A stretch of 47,426 nt of DNA, from positions 1 through 47,426 of the forward strand of contig JAQXLU010000163.1 of NCBI GenBank assembly GCA_029012285.1, written 5' to 3'. This DNA comes from Clostridiales bacterium. Its GTDB lineage: Bacteria > Bacillota > Clostridia > Christensenellales > Aristaeellaceae. The notes under the pieces were generated by a model. It saw nothing but the letters and a program-made list of their open reading frames with translations, ran no database searches and was not told the origin of the DNA. The translations under genes and the position numbers were made by a program. This document shows, one piece after another, positions 41,169 to 47,426 of this stretch; position 1 is the stretch's first letter; every line of letters begins with the position of its first letter.

Positions 41169-41984
41169 TCAGTCCAGCACATCCAGGCAGGTTTCAATGG
41201 GGATGCCCACATAGTGATCCACATTGTCCCGGTTGCGCAGGATCATCACCCGGATGGCGTCCATGGCCTGGCGGGCCGCCTGCTGCAATGGCATACCGTC
41301 GAGCACACGCCCGGTCAGGATGCCGGAGAACAGATCCCCCGTGCCGGAGAAGAACACAGGCACCATCTCAAAGGGCAAGAGGAAGTACTCGCCCCGGAGG
41401 TGGTCGTAGCCGGTCACGCAATACTGCCCTTCCACCTTGGCACTGGTGACCAGCACGGACTTAGCGCCCAGGGCTCGCAGCGCATCTACCAGCGTGCAGG
41501 CCTCGTCCCGGGTAAGGTCGTCCTGGATGGGCTGTCCGGCGAGGTACGCCGCCTCGGTGTAATTGGGCATGACGTAATCCGCCACGGCGGTCATGGCCCG
41601 CATGTGGCCCACGGTGGCCTCCGTGACCCCGTTGTAGAGCTTGCCCTCGTCCCCCATCACGGGGTCAACAAACACGGTGCAGCCCTTCTTGGCAGATTCC
41701 CGGCACAATTCCGCCACCAGCTCGGCCTGCTTTTCGGACACGATGAAGCCCGTGCTGATCGCGTCGAAGGAGAAGCCGAGGTTCTTCCACACCCGCAGCG
41801 TTTTGCGCATGTAGTCGGTCATCTCGACGAGTTCAAACTGACCATAGTCCAGCGTGTTGCTGACGATGGCGGTGGGCAGCGTGTAGATGTGGTGCCCCAT
41901 GTGGCTGAGCACCGGCATGATGGCCGCCAGGGCTACCTTGCCATAGCCGGTCATGTCCTGAACGAGCAGAATGCGCTTGGCCAT
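41169..41984 (-). CDS. Pyridoxal/pyridoxamine kinase (PdxK/PdxY-like)
   Basis: A 271-residue kinase of the ribokinase fold. The start at 41984 has AAAGGAGG upstream. LLVQDMTGYGKVALAAIMPV near the N-terminus, FVDPVMGDEGKLY and the catalytic FFSGTGDLFSGIL (Asp as base) are the expected blocks of the pyridoxal kinase group. It phosphorylates pyridoxal, pyridoxamine or pyridoxine with ATP to supply pyridoxal phosphate. Thirteen to thirty bases separate it from ridA, with which it forms an operon; RidA guards pyridoxal-phosphate enzymes from enamine damage, so the pairing makes sense. Confidence 0.9.
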   Translation of the reverse strand: MAKRILLVQDMTGYGKVALAAIMPVLSHMGHHIYTLPTAIVSNTLDYGQFELVEMTDYMRKTLRVWKNLGFSFDAISTGFIVSEKQAELVAELCRESAKKGCTVFVDPVMGDEGKLYNGVTEATVGHMRAMTAVADYVMPNYTEAAYLAGQPIQDDLTRDEACTLVDALRALGAKSVLVTSAKVEGQYCVTGYDHLRGEYFLLPFEMVPVFFSGTGDLFSGILTGRVLDGMPLQQAARQAMDAIRVMILRNRDNVDHYVGIPIETCLDVLD

Positions 41985-42009
41985 GGGCGCCCTCCTTTCT
42001 CCCGCGGGC

Positions 42010-42387
42010 TTACTTGCAGGCGATGGCCTCAATCTCCACCCTGGCATCCCGGGGGAGTTTGGCAACCTGCACGCAGGCGCGGGCCGGGGCGTTCTCCGGG
42101 AAGAAGGTGGCGTAGGCGGCATTCACCTCGGCAAAGTCGTTCAGATCCTTGAGGAAGATGGTCGTCTTGACCACATCCGCCAGGGTGCAGCCGGCTTCCA
42201 CCAGGATGGCCTCGATGTTCTTCAGGCTCTGGCGGGTCATATCGCCCACGGAACCGCTCAGCAATTCACCCGTCGCGGGCACAAAGGGCAGCTGGCCGGA
42301 CACAAAAACGAGATTGCCGCACTGCACGCCCTGGCTGTACGGGCCAATGGCGGCGGGTGCGTTGGGGGTGTTGAGAATCTTGTTCAT
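42010..42387 (-). CDS. ridA: RidA family enamine/imine deaminase
   Basis: A 125-residue protein of the RidA (YjgF/YER057c/UK114) family. The start at 42387 has AAAGGAG upstream. APAAIGPYSQGVQCGNLVFV and the C-terminal RACVQVAKLPRDARVEIEA are the family blocks; the arginine in ARACVQVA is the conserved active-site residue that binds the substrate carboxylate. It hydrolyses reactive 2-aminoacrylate and related enamines made by pyridoxal-phosphate enzymes. It lies between the DUF3899 gene and the pyridoxal kinase gene. Confidence 0.95.
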   Translation of the reverse strand: MNKILNTPNAPAAIGPYSQGVQCGNLVFVSGQLPFVPATGELLSGSVGDMTRQSLKNIEAILVEAGCTLADVVKTTIFLKDLNDFAEVNAAYATFFPENAPARACVQVAKLPRDARVEIEAIACK

Positions 42388-42401
42388 GGCGAAAACTCCT
42401 T

Positions 42402-42815
42402 TCATGGGGACAAATGGTTGAACAGCGCCAGGAGGAGGAAGCTCAGCGCCAGGCAAATCAATCCCACATACAACACGGTGTAGGAGGCGGGCTTGTCCTG
42501 CCGTTTGGCGTCCTGCTCGCACTTGAAGTCGTAGAAATGGGGGAAATCCTTATCCCGCTGGGTGAAATAGGCGGCCAGGCTCTTCACGCCGTAGCTGAAC
42601 ATGTCAAAGAAGCCGGTGGTGGAGATAAAGACCAGCCCGCCCAGGCTGATGTAGATCACCGAGGTGATGAAGAAGCCGTCGCAGAGGTGGCGGCAGCTTT
42701 CCACCACCGGGTCACGCAGCGAGAGCCCCTGAATCAGAGCCACCGCCAGGGCGATGAGAGCCGCCACGCCCAGCTGAATCAGCAGCCTGAAGCGCTTTTT
42801 GTGTTTGGAAGCCAT
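42402..42815 (-). CDS. DUF3899 domain membrane protein
   Basis: A 137-residue protein with three hydrophobic helices (about 10-30, 48-70, 110-132) and a cytoplasmic-looking loop of about 40 polar residues between the second and third (FTQRDKDFPHFYDFKCEQDA). This arrangement fits the DUF3899 family of Bacillota, whose role is unknown. The start at 42815 has GGAGG upstream. It lies 14 bases upstream of ridA and just after the terminator of the opp operon. I see no separate promoter in the 40 bases between, so the three downstream genes may depend on readthrough. Confidence 0.8.
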   Translation of the reverse strand: MASKHKKRFRLLIQLGVAALIALAVALIQGLSLRDPVVESCRHLCDGFFITSVIYISLGGLVFISTTGFFDMFSYGVKSLAAYFTQRDKDFPHFYDFKCEQDAKRQDKPASYTVLYVGLICLALSFLLLALFNHLSP

Positions 42816-42851
42816 GGGTTCCTCCTTGCGTCCTCCAGCCGGGCTGAATCG

Positions 42852-42885
42852 AAAAGTGCAACCACAGCGAAAACCATGGTTGCAC
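42852..42885 (-). terminator. Terminator of the opp operon
   Basis: On the minus strand GTGCAACC (42878-42885) pairs with GGTTGCAC (42856-42863), followed by TTTTCG. Outside it, GGGCTGATTCC and GATTCAGCCC (42841-42850) extend the pairing with one mismatch. The oppF stop codon lies in the outer arm. Confidence 0.78.
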
Positions 42886-42892
42886 GGAGGAA

Positions 42893-43942
42893 TCAGCCCT
42901 GCAATTCGCGCTGATACTCAGCAAACTCCTTGTCGTTGCACTGCACGAAATGCCCGGGCGCGACCTCCCGCATGCTGGGCTTGTCCACGGAATAATCGTG
43001 GGAGGCCAGCGGGTTGTAGGTGATGCGCTTGCGGTTCTTTTCGTAGGCAGGGTCGGGCAGGGGGATGGCCGACAAAAGCGCCTTGGTGTAGGGGTGGAGC
43101 GGATGGGCGAAGAGCTCATCCGAGGTGGCCAGCTCCACCATCTTGCCAAAGTACATCACGCCGATGCGGTCGGAGAAGTACTTGACCACGGACAGGTCGT
43201 GGGCAATGAACAGGATGGTCAGGCCCAGCTCATGGCGCAGATCGTTGAGCAGGTTGATCACCTGGGCCTGGATGGACACGTCCAGGGCGGAGACGGGCTC
43301 GTCGGCGATGATGAGCTCCGGCTCCATGATGACCGCGCGGGCCACGCCGATGCGCTGGCGCTGGCCGCCGGAGAACTCGTGGGGGTAGCGGCTGGCATGC
43401 TCGCGAACCAGGCCCACGCGCTCCAGCACCTTGAACACCTTCTTGTCGATGATCTCCTTGTTCTTCTCGCCGCGTATTTTGAGGCCCTCGGCGATGGTTT
43501 CATACACCGTCATGCGGGGGTCCAGGGAGGCGATGGGGTCCTGGAAGATCATCTGAATCTGGGTGACGGAGCGGTTTTCCTTCGCGAAATGATCCCGCTT
43601 GGCCTCCTTGATCAGCTGCTTCTGCTGGGCAATCAGCGCCTTGAGCTCTGCCTTGCGCTCGGGGGAGGCGGTTTTCATCTCCGCGCGGGCCTCGTTGATA
43701 GCGTTGCGGTAGGAGCCCGTACCGGCGGCGATGCGCTTGCCGCTGAAGTAGATGCTGCCGGAGGTGATGTCGTAGAGCTTGATGATGGAGCGCCCGGTCG
43801 TGGTCTTGCCGCAGCCGGACTCGCCCACCAGGCCGAACACCTCGCCCTTCTTGATGTCGAAGGAAACATCATCCACAGCCTTGTTGGTCTTGAAATACTG
43901 GCAGAGGTGCTCCACCTTCAGCAAAACTTCCTGCTCAGCCAT
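42893..43942 (-). CDS. oppF: Oligopeptide ABC transporter ATPase OppF
   Basis: A 349-residue ATPase. Walker A is GESGCGKTT (40-48), the Q-loop is MIFQDPIASLDPRMTV, the signature is FSGGQRQRIGVARA, Walker B is LIIADEPVSALD and the H-loop is FIAHDLSVVKYFSDRIGVMY, followed by the oligopeptide-transporter C-terminal part (HPLHPYTKALLSAIP). Between Walker A and the Q-loop there is an extra charged helical segment of about 50 residues (about 72-122; AEMKTASPERKAELKALIAQ). The ATG overlaps the end of oppD by eight bases. It energises peptide uptake together with OppD. Confidence 0.93.
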   Translation of the reverse strand: MAEQEVLLKVEHLCQYFKTNKAVDDVSFDIKKGEVFGLVGESGCGKTTTGRSIIKLYDITSGSIYFSGKRIAAGTGSYRNAINEARAEMKTASPERKAELKALIAQQKQLIKEAKRDHFAKENRSVTQIQMIFQDPIASLDPRMTVYETIAEGLKIRGEKNKEIIDKKVFKVLERVGLVREHASRYPHEFSGGQRQRIGVARAVIMEPELIIADEPVSALDVSIQAQVINLLNDLRHELGLTILFIAHDLSVVKYFSDRIGVMYFGKMVELATSDELFAHPLHPYTKALLSAIPLPDPAYEKNRKRITYNPLASHDYSVDKPSMREVAPGHFVQCNDKEFAEYQRELQG

Positions 43943-46079
43943 TGGTGTTTCCCTCCATTTCTGCCATGCGCTGCTTCATCTTGGCAATGCGGTCGGTCAC
44001 GGTTTTGGGCGGCTCCACCTTGGGCGCGTCGGGATGCAGCAGCCAGGTGGCGGCCCAGTGGGTATCGGTGATCTTGAACGCCGGCGGCTGCTGCTCGAAG
44101 TCGATCTTCATCGCATAGCGGTTACGCTCGGCAAACGCATCGCCCACGGGGGGATAAATCATGTCCGGCGGGGTGCCGGGGATGGCCTCCAGCTTGTCCT
44201 TGGAGTCCAAATCGGGCATGGAGGACAGCAGCGCCCAGGTGTAGGGGTGGGCGGGGGAATAGAAGACCTCCTCCGCCGTGCCGCATTCCACAATCTTGCC
44301 CGCGTACATTACCGCGATGCGGTCAGCCATGTTGGCCACCACGCCCAGGTCATGGGTGATGAAGATGACGGACAGGTTGCGCTTCTTCTTCAGGTTCTGG
44401 ATCAGTTCCAGGATCTGCGCCTGGATGGTCACGTCCAGGGCTGTGGTGGGCTCATCGCAGATGAGGATGTCCGGGTTGGCAGCCAGAGCGATGGCGATAA
44501 CGATGCGCTGGCGCATGCCGCCGGAGAACTCGAAGGGGTACTGGTTGTAGCGCTTGCGGGCGTCGGCAATGCCGACCTCCTCCATCAGCTTGATGGCGCG
44601 CTCCTTGGCCAAGCCCTTGGTGACCTTGTTGACCACGCCGGAGGCATTCTCCTTGAGGAAGTCCACCAGGGCCACGGCCTCCTGCTGGTAGGAACGATTG
44701 TCGCGGTCAGCCACCTTGGCCTGGTAGTGGGCGATCATGTCGTCCACCGCGCGCAGGGTATCCGCCTTGGCCTTGTCCAGGTCGATCAGGGACTTGGGCA
44801 CCACCTGCCACTCAGGGGTTTTGCCGCGTTTGACCAGCGAATCGTAGCGCTCGCGCTGCTTAGCGTAGCGCTTTTCCTCTGCCGCGTTCTTCTTGATGCC
44901 GCCAAAGTAGCGGTCAATGTTGTTCTTCAGCACGGAGGAGAAGGTGTAGCCCCGGCTGTCCTTGACGTATTCCATGCGGTCAATGCCCGCTTCGACCGCA
45001 GCCACCATAGTCTTGTAGGCAGCCATGCAGTCGTGCTCCTTGAGCTCCGCCGCCTCAAAGACGTGGCGATGCTCCTTGAGCACCTGCACAGCCTCGGTCT
45101 TCTTGTCGTAGGCGGCGTTGGCGCTGTAGCACAGGCCCTGCTCCACGTCGGCCAGGAAATCCTGCATGAAGTCCTCATCCAGCTTTTCCAGCAGGAAGGC
45201 GTTCAATTCGGACACATTCATCTCCGGCAGTGGCTCCTTGACGAAGGTCAGGTAATAGCCCATGGCGAAGAAGTTGGGCTTGACGAAGGCCACGGCCTCC
45301 CGCAGGATGTCCGCCATGCGGCGCAGCGTTTCCACGCGCTCCTCGTTGCTTTGGCGGCGATGCAGCTGCTTGGCCAGGCCCAGCAGCTCCTGCGCCTTGT
45401 CATGCACCACATAGGTCTGCACGGACTTGATGGACAATTCCGCGATGCGCTTGACGCGGTACTTCACGTCGCGCTCGCTGCCGTGGCTGAGTTCAAACAC
45501 CAGCGCGTCCGCGTCACCCAGGGCCTCGGTGGCCGCGTCGAAGGCATTGTTGTACAGTCCCTCCAACTCCAGGTGCTTGCGCTCAAACTGATCGAATTTC
45601 TGGCACTTCGCCTTCACCTCGGCGGCGGAATCCGCCCCCTTGGCGGAAATTATCCGCGCCTGAATCATCTTCAGGAAGGAATTGAAGATGGCGCGGCTTT
45701 CCTTCTGGCGGGCCTTGCCCTTGAGCAGCATGGCCTCGGTCAGCTGGCGGCCGATCTTCACAATGGGGTTCAGGCTGGACATGGGGTCCTGGAAGATCAT
45801 GGCAATCTTGTCGCCGCGAATCTTGTGGAACTCGTCCTCGCTGATCTTGAGCAGATCCTTGCCGTCATAGAGGATCTCGCCGCTCTCGATGATGGAGTTG
45901 TTGGCCAGGATTCCCAGAATCGCCTTGGAGGTGACGGACTTGCCGGAGCCGGACTCGCCCACGATGGCGATGGTTTCGCCCTTGGCCAGGTCAAAGCTGA
46001 TGTTGCGCACCGCCTGCACCTTCCCGTTGGAGGTGCGGAAGGAGATCTTCAGATCCCTCACTTGCAGTTTCGTTTCCAT
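43935..46079 (-). CDS. oppD: Oligopeptide ABC transporter ATPase OppD with a very large internal insertion
   Basis: A 714-residue protein where OppD normally has about 330. The start at 46079 has GAGAGG upstream. Residues 1-127 are normal: Walker A GESGSGKS (41-48) and Q-loop IFQDPMSSLNPIVKIG (95-110). Residues about 491-714 are also normal: GIADARKRYNQYPFEFSGG with the signature at 518-522, Walker B ILICDEPTTALD (538-549), H-loop FITHDLGV, then HPYTWALLSSMPDLDS and the C-terminal substrate-side segment. Between them, residues about 128-490 are an insertion of about 360 residues, rich in Glu, Lys, Ala and Leu and almost all helix-forming, with few cysteines and no motif I recognise. The frame is open without interruption and the codon usage looks like the rest, so this is not a frameshift artefact. 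Confidence 0.92.
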   Translation of the reverse strand: METKLQVRDLKISFRTSNGKVQAVRNISFDLAKGETIAIVGESGSGKSVTSKAILGILANNSIIESGEILYDGKDLLKISEDEFHKIRGDKIAMIFQDPMSSLNPIVKIGRQLTEAMLLKGKARQKESRAIFNSFLKMIQARIISAKGADSAAEVKAKCQKFDQFERKHLELEGLYNNAFDAATEALGDADALVFELSHGSERDVKYRVKRIAELSIKSVQTYVVHDKAQELLGLAKQLHRRQSNEERVETLRRMADILREAVAFVKPNFFAMGYYLTFVKEPLPEMNVSELNAFLLEKLDEDFMQDFLADVEQGLCYSANAAYDKKTEAVQVLKEHRHVFEAAELKEHDCMAAYKTMVAAVEAGIDRMEYVKDSRGYTFSSVLKNNIDRYFGGIKKNAAEEKRYAKQRERYDSLVKRGKTPEWQVVPKSLIDLDKAKADTLRAVDDMIAHYQAKVADRDNRSYQQEAVALVDFLKENASGVVNKVTKGLAKERAIKLMEEVGIADARKRYNQYPFEFSGGMRQRIVIAIALAANPDILICDEPTTALDVTIQAQILELIQNLKKKRNLSVIFITHDLGVVANMADRIAVMYAGKIVECGTAEEVFYSPAHPYTWALLSSMPDLDSKDKLEAIPGTPPDMIYPPVGDAFAERNRYAMKIDFEQQPPAFKITDTHWAATWLLHPDAPKVEPPKTVTDRIAKMKQRMAEMEGNTNG

Positions 46080-46080
46080 A

Positions 46081-47426
46081 TTAGTCCTCTCCTCTCGTGG
46101 TGGGGTTGAATGCATCGCGCAGACCGTTGCCAAAGAGGTTGAAGGAAATCATCAGCAGCGAGAAGAATAGCGCAGGGAACAGCATCGCATGGGGCGCGGT
46201 GGTCATGGCCGTCTGGCCCTGGCTCATCAGTTCACCGATGCTGGTGCCGACAAATTCGGACAGATTGACGATGCCCAGGTAGGTCATCTGCGTCTCCGTG
46301 CCGATCACGCCGGGGATAACCATGGCGCAGCTGGTCACGATCGTGCCCAGGGAGTTAGGGAAGATATGGCGGAACATCAGCCGCCAGTCGGACGCGCCCA
46401 GGGTGCGGGCCGCCAGCACGTACTCCTGGCCCTTGAAGCGGTAGAACTGCTTGCGGGTCAGGGCTGCCATGCCAATCCAGCCCGTCATGACAAACGCGAA
46501 GAGGAAGGATGGCACCATACCGACCTTGTGCGCCAGATGCAGCTGGAAGAGAATCGCCACCACAGTGAAGGGGATGTCGTAGAGAATATCCGCGATACGG
46601 TCCATGATCATGTCGATCATGCCGCCATAGTAGCCCTGGATGGCGCCGTAGATCGCGCCGATGGTCAGGTTGATGGCGGACACGATGACCGCGAACACCA
46701 ACGAGAAACGAGCGCCCTGGCCAATAGCGCAGAACAGGTCCTGGCCCTTGGCGTTGGTGCCGAAGTAGTACATCGGCTCATGCCCGTTGACATAGGTGTA
46801 GTAGTTGAAGTAATTGACGCGGCACTGCACAGCGCCGGACTTGCGGGCGCTGTAAATGTAGCTGCCGTCGTCCCCGGCGATGCGCAGGGAGTTGTAGGGA
46901 CGCCCCTCAATCTCCTTGTTGGTGGAGTAGGCGGGGATAAAGTTGCCGTTCGCATCCTTCACGGCGTCGCCCTTGGCGCTCTTGACCTGGTACCACAAAT
47001 TGGGATTGTTGGTGATGCCCTGAATGTCCTTGGTTTCCACCCAAGGGTAGATCACCTGAATGCCGGTTTCATTCTGCCAGGCCTGAATCTGGTCAAACTC
47101 GTCATAGCTCAGGGTCAGGTAGATGTTACCGGTTTCATAGTACTTGTTGTTGCGCAACACATAGGTGTGGGTTTCGGTCATCTTGCCGCGCTGCTTTACA
47201 GTCTTGACCGTGTCGCTCATAATCCGGATGACGGGGTCCATGCCGGTCTCCTGGGCGATGCCGCGCCAGTAGTCCATGGAAGCGTCGTTCTGGCTGTCCC
47301 GGGTGATGCCGCCATCCAGGATACCGATGCCCTTCTCCGCCACGCTGCGCACGAAGGGCGGCGTGTTGGTGTAGAGCTTGTCCATGTGCTTCACGCTGTA
47401 GATAGAAATCATCGGTGAGAAGATGG
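46081..47426 (-). CDS. oppC: Oligopeptide ABC transporter permease OppC, 5' end outside the window
   Basis: The reading frame stays open to the right edge, so the N-terminus is missing; about 448 residues are visible. The C-terminal 225 residues are a normal OppC permease: YFGTNAKGQDLFCAIGQGARFS, five helices, and the EAA loop AARTLGASDWRLMFRHIFPN that docks to the ATPases. The 220 or so residues before the GTNAKGQDLF motif are soluble and polar (for example NLWYQVKSAKGDAVKDANGN) and should lie outside the membrane between the first and second helices. Standard OppC has only a short loop there. The stop is one base before the oppD start, so the genes are coupled. Confidence 0.9.
   Translation of the reverse strand, partial: IFSPMISIYSVKHMDKLYTNTPPFVRSVAEKGIGILDGGITRDSQNDASMDYWRGIAQETGMDPVIRIMSDTVKTVKQRGKMTETHTYVLRNNKYYETGNIYLTLSYDEFDQIQAWQNETGIQVIYPWVETKDIQGITNNPNLWYQVKSAKGDAVKDANGNFIPAYSTNKEIEGRPYNSLRIAGDDGSYIYSARKSGAVQCRVNYFNYYTYVNGHEPMYYFGTNAKGQDLFCAIGQGARFSLVFAVIVSAINLTIGAIYGAIQGYYGGMIDMIMDRIADILYDIPFTVVAILFQLHLAHKVGMVPSFLFAFVMTGWIGMAALTRKQFYRFKGQEYVLAARTLGASDWRLMFRHIFPNSLGTIVTSCAMVIPGVIGTETQMTYLGIVNLSEFVGTSIGELMSQGQTAMTTAPHAMLFPALFFSLLMISFNLFGNGLRDAFNPTTRGED

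Noticed and set aside
43779-46109. A 776-codon open frame on the plus strand across oppD and oppF.
   Set aside because: It is antisense to two well-recognised ATPases, has no ribosome-binding site and matches no family; it is the complement of their codon bias. The oppD insert is real coding sequence on the minus strand.
1-47426. CRISPR array, transposon ends, phage genes, tRNA or rRNA genes.
   Set aside because: No regularly spaced repeats, transposase motifs, integrase or cloverleaf sequences were seen in reading either strand. Weak or degenerate copies could be missed without a search.

Overview
The window looks like a chromosomal segment of a G+C-rich member of the Bacillota, most likely Clostridia. 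The sequence signs are strong AGGAGG ribosome-binding sites, SigA-type promoters with 17-base spacers, a T-box leader, and families typical of that group (IreB, DUF2089, DUF3899, YtrA-type GntR, M16C peptidase). I cannot name a genus. I see no rRNA, tRNA, CRISPR array, insertion sequence, phage gene or origin. Genes are densely packed on both strands and separated by clear intrinsic terminators, as in core chromosome.

Layout. 1-2.7 kb: start of a RsuA-type pseudouridine synthase and a membrane protein, divergent from a B12-binding radical SAM enzyme through a shared palindromic promoter. 2.7-7.0 kb, minus strand: a DUF2089 regulator with a small membrane partner, then a run of four genes (pyrophosphatase-like/GNAT fusion, TauE/SafE transporter, thioesterase, and glycerol-3-phosphate dehydrogenase carrying an extra nucleotidyltransferase-like domain). 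7.1-9.7 kb, plus: diaminopimelate decarboxylase, RluA-type pseudouridine synthase, P-loop kinase-like protein. 9.7-16.9 kb: glycogen debranching enzyme, divergent from a large secreted PL9-type pectate lyase followed by a YtcJ-like amidohydrolase. 16.9-21.6 kb: NAD salvage pair pncA-pncB, divergent from a GH94 disaccharide phosphorylase. 21.7-24.6 kb: M16C metallopeptidase. 24.6-27.85 kb, minus: ABC transporter behind a T-box leader whose specifier reads UGG, so a tryptophan transporter (trpXYZ type).

28-36.8 kb: envelope and small-molecule genes: secreted polysaccharide deacetylase, metallo-beta-lactamase-fold lipoprotein, MATE exporter, branched-chain aminotransferase, Gfo/Idh/MocA oxidoreductase, secreted serine hydrolase, membrane-anchored PstS-like protein. 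36.8-38.8 kb: YtrA-type GntR regulator with its ABC-2 exporter and a clear operator. 38.9-40.6 kb: cysteine-rich protein overlapping an orphan DNA methyltransferase. 40.7-42.8 kb: ireB, pdxK-like kinase, ridA, DUF3899 protein. 42.9 kb to the end: oligopeptide ABC transporter genes oppC (5' end outside the window), oppD, oppF, in which OppD carries an insertion of about 360 residues.

Most genes are ordinary. The oddities are domain architectures: GpsA plus a degenerate cytidylyltransferase-like domain, a pyrophosphatase-like domain fused to GNAT, and the enlarged Opp subunits. Several regulatory regions can be read directly: the Trp T-box, two operator-over-promoter arrangements, a bidirectional promoter on one palindrome, and a promoter nested in a terminator.
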